Shown in pieces: positions 6,338-13,561 of a stretch of 21,458 nucleotides of DNA. Within the stretch, counting starts at the first letter, position 1. Each line of letters begins with the position of its first letter. The notes under the pieces were generated by a model that saw only the letters and a list, made by a program, of their open reading frames with translations, did not search any database and had not been told where the DNA came from. Source of the DNA: Lachnospiraceae bacterium (GTDB lineage Bacteria; Bacillota_A; Clostridia; Lachnospirales; Lachnospiraceae); assembly GCA_021770615.1 (NCBI GenBank), contig JAETQR010000050.1:1-21458 (forward strand), read 5' to 3'. A program made the position numbers and the translations under genes.

Positions 6338-7600
6338 TTATTCCTCCACAAAGTGGCTCAATAAATATTCTTCTGCCTCCGGACACCATAATCCCTTATT
6401 GGCGTCCAAAATATCAGCCAGTTCGGTAAAGCGCTCATCTTCTGCCCCTTTGGCACGAAAATCCTCCAATGCCGTCAATGGCATATTCAGATGGGTGTAG
6501 ATGAGCTTCTTTCCTCCCGGGATCTTCGGCAGGTTTAATGTCGTTTCTGCTGCTGCGTCAAGTCCACCGACATGAGTGACCATAACCGCCGGATTGATAC
6601 GTTTGGCCGCCGTCAGCTCCAGCGACTCGATCATGTCTGCTGTATTACCGCCCGTCGTCCCCATAACATGTGTGGAATTATAATGCACGTCATAAAAATT
6701 TAACTTCGCACCAAACTGTGTATCCGTAGGTCCTGCAAAGAAATTGAGGCAGCCATCTCTTCCCAATACACCGCTGCTCTGTTCTACCACTGCTGCGACA
6801 GGCGCATAACAGAGTACGTCATCAAATCCTGTACCACCTGTCATTTCACGAAGCCCGGCCACCGGATCTTCCATCTCCCCGGTATTTACAAAATGAAGCT
6901 CGATGCCGTCTGCCTTTGCTTCCTCTACCGGAAACAGTTCCTCTGCGCGTTTGAGCCGGTCCTCATTTACATCTGTCACAACGACCATGGATGGGCGCAC
7001 ATCCCTGTGAAGCGCATATGTCAGTGCCCCGAGTCCCATCGGCCCGGCGCCGGCCATGATCGCTAACTTTCCTCCCTCTTTGATCCCCATCTCATGATGA
7101 TAAACTCCCATTTTCGTATGATAAGCAGCATTGAACGCCCCGATGCTGCATGACATCGGCTCCGCAAGGGAAGCCTCATAATAAGCACGCCCTTTATACT
7201 CTAACAGACACCCCAATTCCATTACTTCCGCCGGAATCACACAATAGGTACAATCTCCCCCAAAGAATTCATAAGAATATCCCGGGCTCCACATCGTCCC
7301 CTTGTAATTCAATGCAGGCTGCAGTGTAAATTTCATGCCCGGTTTGAATTTATCCTGGTGTGCCGCTCCCACCTTTACGATATCACCGGCAAACTCATGA
7401 CCCATGATCGCCGGGTGCTCAGCCACATCCTCATGTACCCGCTTATGCTCCGTACCAAGGATCGCACATTTGTAAGTAGACATACAAATGCTGTCCGATA
7501 CTACTTTCACCAGAATCTCATCGTCCTTGATCTCTGGTAGTTCAAACTCATCCATCCTCAGATCATTCGCCCCGTGAAGCCTTACCGCTTTTGTTTTCAT
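6338..7600 (-). CDS. Zinc-type medium-chain dehydrogenase, L-sorbose-1-phosphate reductase (SorE)-like
   Basis: A 420-residue alcohol dehydrogenase of the medium-chain family. It has an N-terminal GroES-like domain (PAIMGHEFAGDIVKVG near 64-79) and a Rossmann domain with the nucleotide-binding loop AGAGPMGLGA near 181. Length, the SDSICMSTYK stretch and the FFAGPTD region fit the SorE branch, which interconverts L-sorbose 1-phosphate and D-glucitol 6-phosphate. The neighbouring PTS would supply the phosphorylated substrate. No MtlD-type mannitol-1-phosphate dehydrogenase is in the window, so this enzyme may do that job for the imported sugar. The start at 7600 has AAAGGAG 8 nt upstream. The class is secure; the exact substrate is inference. 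Confidence 0.8.
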   Translation of the reverse strand: MKTKAVRLHGANDLRMDEFELPEIKDDEILVKVVSDSICMSTYKCAILGTEHKRVHEDVAEHPAIMGHEFAGDIVKVGAAHQDKFKPGMKFTLQPALNYKGTMWSPGYSYEFFGGDCTYCVIPAEVMELGCLLEYKGRAYYEASLAEPMSCSIGAFNAAYHTKMGVYHHEMGIKEGGKLAIMAGAGPMGLGALTYALHRDVRPSMVVVTDVNEDRLKRAEELFPVEEAKADGIELHFVNTGEMEDPVAGLREMTGGTGFDDVLCYAPVAAVVEQSSGVLGRDGCLNFFAGPTDTQFGAKLNFYDVHYNSTHVMGTTGGNTADMIESLELTAAKRINPAVMVTHVGGLDAAAETTLNLPKIPGGKKLIYTHLNMPLTALEDFRAKGAEDERFTELADILDANKGLWCPEAEEYLLSHFVEE

Positions 7601-7657
7601 TCAACAATCTCCTTTCCATTTTTCTTACTCATGACTTTTGTTTTAACAGTTTTTATT

Positions 7658-7690
7658 ATTATAACAACAATATAGTGTGCTGTCAACACT
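7658..7690 (-). promoter_or_regulatory. Consensus promoter of the polyol operon with operator-like palindrome
   Basis: On the minus strand a perfect TTGACA (7681-7686) and a perfect TATAAT (7658-7663) are 17 bp apart. The -35 box lies inside AGTGT-N7-ACACT (7674-7690). Such a strong promoter normally needs a repressor, and the DeoR protein encoded in the operon is the obvious candidate. Confidence 0.75.
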
Positions 7691-7727
7691 TTTATTTCAA
7701 AAGTTTCGACACCCTGATCCTATATAT

Positions 7728-7775
7728 AAAAAGTGTGCAATATTTCATTATTTTATGAATCTTTGCACACTTTTT
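7728..7775. terminator. Perfect 12-bp inverted repeat, terminator and/or operator
   Basis: AAAAAGTGTGCA (7728-7739) and TGCACACTTTTT (7764-7775) are perfect inverted copies, with a further TTCAT/ATGAA pairing in the loop. A/T-tracts on both sides would make it a bidirectional intrinsic terminator that insulates the polyol operon. The AGTGTG half-sites resemble those at the promoter, so it may also be a distal repressor site. Confidence 0.6.
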
Positions 7776-7816
7776 ATGATTTTATTAAATTGGTTTTGTT
7801 ATTCGCTCAAAAGTTT

Positions 7817-8075
7817 CTAAATGCCGTTTGATGGTAACATTTGTTTTGCAGCCACAACGTTCTTTTCTTCGCTTTCCTTAATCTCATGCAGAACACTTAT
7901 GATTTCCGGATAGCATTCTTCTCTGATCGGTTTCGACAAATGGTTCCACCCATTCTTCTTTCTGCCGTTCTGACAGATATATGACAATGGCCTCTTTTCT
8001 CTCATGGTAGATTCCGGTACAGTACCTCAGACCAAACGTATTGAACTCTCTTTCATGAGCGGCGTCTATCAACAT
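7817..8075 (-). pseudogene. Small unrecognised gene broken by a frameshift
   Basis: Two overlapping frames read like one protein. The first starts MLIDAAHEREFNTFGLRYCT and continues with a stretch ending RQKEEWVEPFV; the second continues from SKPIREECYPEIISVLHEIK to KQMLPSNGI. Joined by a one-base shift near 7930, they give about 85 residues of charged, helix-rich sequence. The ATG at 8075 has GAGGTG about 10 nt upstream. I do not recognise the family. A sequencing error at the shift cannot be excluded. It lies downstream of the 360-aa orphan gene on the same strand. Confidence 0.4.
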
Positions 8076-8148
8076 ATCATAATATCACCTCATTCTTTTT
8101 GACAGACAGATTGGCCCTTCCAGCATCATATAATTCTTTCTTGTCTCG

Positions 8149-9231
8149 TCAGGAACCAATATTTCGATATTTCCTTAAAACATACAAAGCCTTGTCCACA
8201 TCATGATCATCCGGATTCACTATTTCAGCCCGGTTTGACAGCCCGCAGATGCGGCGGGACTCATCGCCAAAAGTAACCCTCCGGTTATTTGGGCATTTAC
8301 ACAATCTCTCAGGAAACTGTTCTTTGAACCATAGATATAAATCATGGTCCTCCTCATATAAAAGATTGGCAAATTCACTTATATTCTGGAAATGATTGAA
8401 ATAAATGCACAGCATAAAGGATTCATTATCCGCATAAAAGCCACATATATTTTTCCCCTTGTACACATATTCTACTTTCCACTTAAAATCTGAGACAATC
8501 CCTCTCAGGGGCTTTATCCTTACTTTGACACTCATCCCTGATAAGTTGTTTTCTAACTTTCTGACAGCTTCAGAACTTCTGGCAGACAGTGTTTTGCATA
8601 TGTCATTTACTGTTGGGATTGGGGAGTATGCGTTTTTGAAATCAAGACGGAGAAAATTCATCCACTTGTATTTACTGTCAGGCGCTTTACACAAATACGC
8701 TATACCCTCCATCATCCGGGGATATTCTCCGTGAACGATATGGACAATATCCCCGATTTCAGACACCCGAATACCTCCTTTGACCAATACTTCATACCGC
8801 CCGGCGTTATATTGTGATTCATGGATGCGGTTCATCTGCTCCATAACTTCAGAGTAGTCTTCTTTCCGTATCATCAATGCACCTGTTTTTTTATCAATCT
8901 CCTCGCTTTTCACTCCTATGCGATACAGGTACGTGGCATAAAACTGTATCGCCTGCTGAAATGTGTTTCTCAGCGTGCTTTCTCTGGCATTTGTTACATG
9001 CTCCTTCTCCTTTTTTGGCTGCACTCCCTGCTTTTTTAATTTTGCCATATATACTTCGTAAGGTTCCGGAAACACCATGTATTCCTCCGGTCTCTGATAC
9101 ATCTCATGATAGAGGGAATGCATAAACTGATAAAACTGCAACTGCCCGTTTTCTTCCTGCTGATCGGACAATTCAAAGGGGGCAATCATGTCTATGCAAT
9201 GTCTGATTGAACGCTGTGCATATGTCTCCAT
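8149..9231 (-). CDS. Uncharacterised 360-aa protein, downstream of AraC-GyrI
   Basis: I do not recognise this protein with confidence. It is soluble, with no signal peptide or membrane segment. The N-terminal half is charged and helix-rich (about 1-180). From about residue 230 there is an alpha/beta stretch (VKVRIKPLRG, WKVEYVYKGKNICGFYADNE) ending in a conserved-looking CKCPNNRRV and RRICGLSNRAEI block. The C-terminal half loosely resembles DUF3788-type small-ligand folds, but that is only an impression. The start has AAAGGAG 10 nt upstream and lies 36 bp after the AraC gene, so the two are probably one operon and this may be the regulator's main target. Confidence 0.7.
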   Translation of the reverse strand: METYAQRSIRHCIDMIAPFELSDQQEENGQLQFYQFMHSLYHEMYQRPEEYMVFPEPYEVYMAKLKKQGVQPKKEKEHVTNARESTLRNTFQQAIQFYATYLYRIGVKSEEIDKKTGALMIRKEDYSEVMEQMNRIHESQYNAGRYEVLVKGGIRVSEIGDIVHIVHGEYPRMMEGIAYLCKAPDSKYKWMNFLRLDFKNAYSPIPTVNDICKTLSARSSEAVRKLENNLSGMSVKVRIKPLRGIVSDFKWKVEYVYKGKNICGFYADNESFMLCIYFNHFQNISEFANLLYEEDHDLYLWFKEQFPERLCKCPNNRRVTFGDESRRICGLSNRAEIVNPDDHDVDKALYVLRKYRNIGS

Positions 9232-9267
9232 GTTTCTCTTTCTCCTTTGCTTATTCTGTCCCTTTTC

Positions 9268-10128
9268 TCATTTTTTCTTTCTGATTGGAATCCATATCTC
9301 CGCATAGTAATTCTCGTCGGCTGTCCCGCCGGGATATTTCCCTGCATCATCATACATTTCAACACAGTACCCCGCCGCAATTTCATAGTCCCGCTGCGCC
9401 GGAAGCCATTCTGAAAAAATCTTGGTGTTTACCGCCTGCATCGTTTGCAAAAGCACTCCTTTACACGGAAAAACCGCCCACGTAAAAGCAGGAATGGTTT
9501 TTACTTCCAGCCCCTCCACAATGTCAATCGACGGATTATAAATATCCGCAATCAAATACGAAAACCGATCATTCCCCATCTGTGGGTCAATATTGATGCC
9601 ATACATTCCGCAGACATATTCCCCTCTTCCCGATGCAAAATGCTCCTCCCAGAATGAGGGAATATCCTGTTTGGCATCCTTGTAACTAAATTCCTTCGAT
9701 GCGCCCAAAACCGTAAAAGCTTCCTTTTTCACAATTCGATAATCCATAGTATAACCGCCTTTCAAAGATATTGTCAATTTCAGCGGTGCGAAATCCTTGA
9801 TCATCGCCTTATTTTTTCGCACACTGGAAGGCGAATGTCCATGAAAACGGGTAAAAGCTTTGGTAAAGCTGTCAGGCGATTCATATCCATATTTGATTGC
9901 AAGCTCCATCACGGTACTGTCATTCGCTAGCAGCTCCTGTCCGGCAAGTGCCAGTCTGCGGTTCCTGATATATTCCGTCAGGGTATAGCCACATAAAATA
10001 CCAAACCCTTTATGAAAATAGAATGGCGAAATATGAACATGGTCAGCCACATCATACATTGTGATATCTTCTGTGATATGTTTCTCGATATAACTAACTG
10101 CCTCGCTTATCGCCTCTGTCCATTCCAT
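9268..10128 (-). CDS. AraC-family regulator with C-terminal GyrI-like effector-binding domain
   Basis: Residues 1-105 hold two helix-turn-helix motifs of the AraC/MarA type (ITMYDVADHVHISPFYFHKG, then VMELAIKYGYESPDSFTKAF). From about residue 125 a GyrI-like small-molecule domain follows (MDYRIVKKEAFTVLG at its start, YYAEIWIPI at its end). This Rob/BmrR-like combination senses hydrophobic cations or similar compounds and usually activates efflux or detoxification genes. The start at 10128 has AAGGGGG about 9 nt upstream. The 360-aa gene follows in the same unit. Its promoter carries a small palindrome that could be an autoregulatory site. Confidence 0.9.
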   Translation of the reverse strand: MEWTEAISEAVSYIEKHITEDITMYDVADHVHISPFYFHKGFGILCGYTLTEYIRNRRLALAGQELLANDSTVMELAIKYGYESPDSFTKAFTRFHGHSPSSVRKNKAMIKDFAPLKLTISLKGGYTMDYRIVKKEAFTVLGASKEFSYKDAKQDIPSFWEEHFASGRGEYVCGMYGINIDPQMGNDRFSYLIADIYNPSIDIVEGLEVKTIPAFTWAVFPCKGVLLQTMQAVNTKIFSEWLPAQRDYEIAAGYCVEMYDDAGKYPGGTADENYYAEIWIPIRKKK

Positions 10129-10155
10129 AGTTATTGCCCCCTTCGCTGTGATTAC

Positions 10156-10189
10156 AGTATACTTTATTGGTTCTTTGATGTCCCGACAT
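10156..10189 (-). promoter_or_regulatory. Promoter of the AraC-GyrI gene with a palindrome over the -35 region
   Basis: On the minus strand TATACT (10156-10161) lies 17 bp from a weak -35, GGGACA (10179-10184). The -35 is part of ATGTC-CC-GACAT (10178-10189), an operator-like palindrome. A weak -35 covered by a binding site suits an activated or autoregulated promoter. Confidence 0.45.
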
Positions 10190-10400
10190 TATTTGCCCGA
10201 TTTTGTCCAAAGCAATATGCATCAACAAAAACTCCCCGTCAGTCTTATCTCCCACAATACTGCCATAATGGTCGGTATCACAACTGCAGGTTTGATCTGC
10301 ACGGCATACTCCGCCGCCTACTTCCAGTCCATCGTGTAAGTGCCGCCAATCGACAGCAAGAAAGGACTTAATCCTATTGTAAGCGGGAACCGTCTCCACC
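10190..10400. other. Intergenic stretch without a supported gene
   Basis: The gap between the flavin reductase stop and the AraC promoter is about 210 bp. A minus-strand reading frame (10094-10435) and a plus-strand frame (10148-10339) cross it, but both overlap neighbouring genes in other frames and neither has a good ribosome binding site or recognisable domain. The plus-strand frame ends in a mildly hydrophobic stretch and could be a remnant. Confidence 0.4.
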
Positions 10401-10976
10401 TCAGCATATATCTCCAAAATCTCCGATTTTTCCAAGCAGTTTCCCGATGCTGTGGTACATTCCCGAATAAACCACAGGGTCTATTTTTGTAAGGTCAACA
10501 CCAAAAGTGTCTCTACAAATAAGCTGCTCGTCTATCTGAACATTTTTGATTTTACAGAAAAAAGTAGCAGAATCTCCTGTCTCAACAGTTTGCACCACTT
10601 CGCATTCATAAACCCATCTACTTGAATCAAGAATGGGAACATCCACGGCTTCCCCTCTGCTGACACTGTAATGAACTGCATCTTTAGGACCATCTTCGGC
10701 GCGGCGCGTGCCAAAATAGTCCATAAGTCCAAGTATATCCGTGCTGACAAGGTTGGCGCTTAAAACACCTGTCCGAAGCACATTCATTTTCGTTCTTTTT
10801 GTGCCGAACATACTAATGACCAGCAAATAATCATCATCCCTTTCACATGTAACACTGACCCATGTAATCGGGGCAAAATTATGCGTCCCGTCTTCATTGT
10901 TCGTACCAATGATAAAAGCCGGCTGAACACACATAGAAAAATGTGGTCCCATTGATTTTCTTTTTACCGTATTCAT
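10401..10976 (-). CDS. Flavin reductase-like FMN-binding protein
   Basis: A 191-residue protein of the flavin reductase (FMN-binding split barrel) family. Typical features are a PAFIIGTNNEDGTHNFAPIT stretch near residues 19-38, VSVTCERDDDYLLVISMFGT, and the KMNVLRTGVLSANLV segment that lines the flavin site. Members reduce free flavin or act as FMN oxidoreductases; the partner is unknown. Its ATG overlaps the Nudix stop as ATGA (10973-10976), with the GGGGGG inside the end of the Nudix gene as SD, so translation is coupled. A link between a nucleotide-pyrophosphate hydrolase and a flavoprotein is suggestive but not proof of joint function. Confidence 0.85.
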   Translation of the reverse strand: MNTVKRKSMGPHFSMCVQPAFIIGTNNEDGTHNFAPITWVSVTCERDDDYLLVISMFGTKRTKMNVLRTGVLSANLVSTDILGLMDYFGTRRAEDGPKDAVHYSVSRGEAVDVPILDSSRWVYECEVVQTVETGDSATFFCKIKNVQIDEQLICRDTFGVDLTKIDPVVYSGMYHSIGKLLGKIGDFGDIC

Positions 10977-11494
10977 ATGTTATGTTTTCCCCCCTTCAAA
11001 CTTACCGAATCCCCTGCCACCATTTTAACAAGCTGCCATGCAATACTGCCCTCCCGAAGCAGTCCCGGGGCATCCTCAAGTTTTACCCACTGTGCATCGT
11101 CCACTTCCCCCGACAAGGAAAAATCTTTCTTTTCCGCAACAGCCTTAAACCCAAGCATTAGCATTTCCTTTTTCTCATAGGGATAGCTTTTCACATACTC
11201 TACGGACTTCACATGCAAACCCAATTCTTCACCAATCTCGCGCACCACAGTCTCCTCGGCGGATTCTCCGGGTTTCATGATTCCGGCAACGCATACAAAT
11301 TTCGTTGTTGATACATAATTCTGACGCAGCAGCGCAATCTCGCCACATTCATTCACAACCGTCGCAATAACGCTGGTTGTAAACATATCCCACAGCGGCG
11401 TTTCACACTGTGCACAATACGGTATGAGCCCCTCGTCGCCGATCTCTTTTAATTCCGCTTTCTTCCCACAATGGGGACAATACTGAAAACGCAT
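10973..11494 (-). CDS. Nudix hydrolase with N-terminal zinc ribbon
   Basis: A 173-residue protein. A zinc ribbon opens it (CPHCGKK then CAQCETP, two CxxC pairs), followed by a Nudix domain whose box reads GIMKPGESAEETVVREIGEE and continues LGL, matching GX5EX7REUXEEXGU in full. The combination resembles NudC-type NADH pyrophosphatases and their shorter relatives, so a dinucleotide or damaged-nucleotide substrate is likely. I start it at MRFQYC (11494) because GGAGG is 9 nt before that ATG and only 3 nt before the alternative two codons upstream. It is followed by the coupled flavin reductase. Confidence 0.88.
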   Translation of the reverse strand: MRFQYCPHCGKKAELKEIGDEGLIPYCAQCETPLWDMFTTSVIATVVNECGEIALLRQNYVSTTKFVCVAGIMKPGESAEETVVREIGEELGLHVKSVEYVKSYPYEKKEMLMLGFKAVAEKKDFSLSGEVDDAQWVKLEDAPGLLREGSIAWQLVKMVAGDSVSLKGGKHNI

Positions 11495-11509
11495 AACCAT
11501 ACACCTCCG

Positions 11510-12040
11510 TCACTTTGCCATATCAATCCAATATCTTTGTTCTATCACACCATCCACCTCTATTTCATTTTCAAGGATTCCGCCGTTATTGATAATACTT
11601 TTTGCAGAACCGATATTGTTCTTATCGCATACCACCAATACCTTTTTTATCCCTAATTTCCTGCATTCTTCTAATGCGAGAGCTATCATCTTTGTGGCAA
11701 TTCCTTTTCTTCTCTCAGAGGGTCTTACGCCATCACCGATATGACCTCCATTAAGTAATAGTGATTCATTCAAATAGTGTCTGATATTGACTGCTCCGAC
11801 TATAATATTTCGCTCTGTGTCCAGACAGAAAAATGTGGAATCCGGCACCAGTCCGCTACCATCATCCCTTATCTCCAAGCTGTTACAATAATTTTCAAAA
11901 TCTCTATAATCCGACCGGCGGATTGCGTAGGGAACAATTTTCTCATTATAATTATTCCATTCCTCCATCATATCACTGATCTGATTCCGATACTCTGCTG
12001 AAGCCTTTACTAATTTTAAATTCATGTCCAGCCGTTTCAT
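11510..12040 (-). CDS. GNAT-family N-acetyltransferase
   Basis: A 176-residue acetyltransferase that would transfer acetyl from acetyl-CoA to an unknown amine. The acetyl-CoA loop is visible as RPSERRKGIATKMIALAL (R/Q-x-x-G-x-G/A type), preceded by the strand HIGDGVR and followed by KVLVVCDKNNIGSAKSI. The start is uncertain: 12040 (MKRLDMNLK) has a weak upstream GGAAA, and MNLKLV five codons later is also possible. It lies 16 bp before the Nudix gene on the same strand, and the metallophosphoesterase precedes it by 30 bp. Confidence 0.87.
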   Translation of the reverse strand: MKRLDMNLKLVKASAEYRNQISDMMEEWNNYNEKIVPYAIRRSDYRDFENYCNSLEIRDDGSGLVPDSTFFCLDTERNIIVGAVNIRHYLNESLLLNGGHIGDGVRPSERRKGIATKMIALALEECRKLGIKKVLVVCDKNNIGSAKSIINNGGILENEIEVDGVIEQRYWIDMAK

Positions 12041-12070
12041 TCTTCTTTATGTTTCCTTTCTCCAAATTTA

Positions 12071-12766
12071 TTATAGGCGTCTAATCATCCCCCGCTCTTG
12101 TATCAGCCTGTCTTCTTCCTCTTTGTCATAAGGAATCTGGCGCTGAATCACTGCAACCTTTTTTTCATCATACTCAATAACCGTGTAATTACTCAGACTG
12201 TCATTTTTCCGTTGACCTACGGATGCACAGTTTATCAGTAATTTACCGTTCATTGGTATTACGTGCTGCTCATGGAAATGTCCGTAAACAATGATGTTTT
12301 CCTCCAAACTTCCATATGTATTCTCCAAAACCTCCAGATCTCTGTCGGATCCGCATGTATAGGATTCCATATCATTTAAAGCTGCATGGAATCCTATCAA
12401 TGTATACGCATTATTCAGTGTAATTCTAATTTCCGTTGGCAGGCTTGTTACAAGCTGGTAATATTCAAATTTCAAATTTTTTTTGAGCCAGTCATGAGTA
12501 AAAAAAATTTCGGGATAATAATTTCCGTTATCTTCTCCACGGTCAATCAAATTAAGTATTTCTTCATGCCCGCCCCGTATGAGAACTACATCATTCTCAA
12601 GGCATAAATCTATTATATCATTGCAGCCGGCTCCCCATCCAAAATAATCTCCTAAGCCAATAATATATTCCACGTTTTCCAGTTTTTTTGCTTCTTTTAT
12701 AACTTCTTTAAGCCCGGTTATATTACCGTGGACATCTGAAAAAAGCACTATTCTTTTTGTATCCAT
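12071..12766 (-). CDS. Calcineurin-like metallophosphoesterase with an altered motif III
   Basis: A 231-residue phosphoesterase of the small YfcE/ApaH-like type. Motif I is FSDVHGN (residues 9-15), motif II GLGDYFG near 37, and the C-terminal motif is YGHFHEQH near 160. Motif III, normally GNHE or GNHD, reads RGGHEE near 64, with Gly in place of the metal-contacting Asn. That may lower or change activity. The start at 12766 has GGAGAAAG about 5 nt upstream. The neighbours are GNAT (downstream) and an MBL hydrolase (upstream). The substrate is unknown. Confidence 0.88.
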   Translation of the reverse strand: MDTKRIVLFSDVHGNITGLKEVIKEAKKLENVEYIIGLGDYFGWGAGCNDIIDLCLENDVVLIRGGHEEILNLIDRGEDNGNYYPEIFFTHDWLKKNLKFEYYQLVTSLPTEIRITLNNAYTLIGFHAALNDMESYTCGSDRDLEVLENTYGSLEENIIVYGHFHEQHVIPMNGKLLINCASVGQRKNDSLSNYTVIEYDEKKVAVIQRQIPYDKEEEDRLIQERGMIRRL

Positions 12767-12828
12767 CCTCTTTCTCCTGATTCAAATTCCTATTGTTTTA
12801 TTTTATGCTTCTTCATGATTCCCTTCCT

Positions 12829-13548
12829 TTAGAATATCCTGACAATGTTTTCTGTCAGTCTTTCATATTTCTTCAAAATACCCGCATCATGGAACGGCAG
12901 CGGAATCCATCCTCTGTCATATGCCTTCTGGATAAACCTCTCATTTTTCTCTCTGCAGACACTGATACCGATAGGAATATTTTGTTCCATATTTTTACAT
13001 GAATAGCATTCGTCCCCCGTAATGCAATAGGTATCATTGCCCATTTGAAAATGGAGAACCGAAGAGTCCGGCGTATGCCCTCCGATCACTTCAAAATGGA
13101 ATCTGTTATAAAAACATTCCCTTTCTTCCACCAGAGAGATCTGGGCTCCTGTCTCCTGTAACCTGTCCCTCACAGCAGCGATTCCCTCCGACACTGCCTG
13201 CTCATAAGTCCGTTTTGACATGATCAGCCGCGCATTGGGATACAGGTCAATGTTGTTGATATGATCCCAGTGGCTATGCGTCAAAAATATAGCGTCAATC
13301 TCAGGAAATAAACCGAAAACCTGCCTAATTTCCCCTTCTACTGAAAGCAAGGACACACCCATCTCCGCCGCCAGCCGCTCATCTCTAAACCCGGTGTCGA
13401 TCAGAAAATGCTTTCCTTCGTCCTCCACCAGATAATAAAAGAAAGAGAACTCCGGTATTAATTCACGGTTTCCTTTCTGCGTGCGGAACACAGTCTCCAT
13501 TGTTCCATATTGAAACTCTTTTGCAAAACGAATGCCATACAGTTTCAT
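12829..13548 (-). CDS. MBL-fold metallo-hydrolase (lactonase-like)
   Basis: A 239-residue metallo-beta-lactamase-fold enzyme. The zinc motif THSHWDH appears near residues 88-94, followed by GGHTPDS (third metal His), GDECY (metal-bridging Asp) and a final PFHDAG His. The order and length fit the lactonase-like branch (AHL lactonases and relatives), which open cyclic esters; the actual substrate is unknown. The start MKLYGIRF at 13548 has AAAGGAG 6 nt upstream; an in-frame ATG 13 codons earlier overlaps the previous gene and is rejected. It follows the toroid-like gene by 13 bp, so the two are probably co-transcribed. Confidence 0.88.
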   Translation of the reverse strand: MKLYGIRFAKEFQYGTMETVFRTQKGNRELIPEFSFFYYLVEDEGKHFLIDTGFRDERLAAEMGVSLLSVEGEIRQVFGLFPEIDAIFLTHSHWDHINNIDLYPNARLIMSKRTYEQAVSEGIAAVRDRLQETGAQISLVEERECFYNRFHFEVIGGHTPDSSVLHFQMGNDTYCITGDECYSCKNMEQNIPIGISVCREKNERFIQKAYDRGWIPLPFHDAGILKKYERLTENIVRIF

Positions 13549-13561
13549 AGGTACTCCTTTC

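Noticed and set aside
10094..10435. 113-aa minus-strand ORF between flavin reductase and AraC
   Set aside because: It overlaps the end of one gene and the start of the other in different frames, has no SD or known domain and crosses the AraC promoter.
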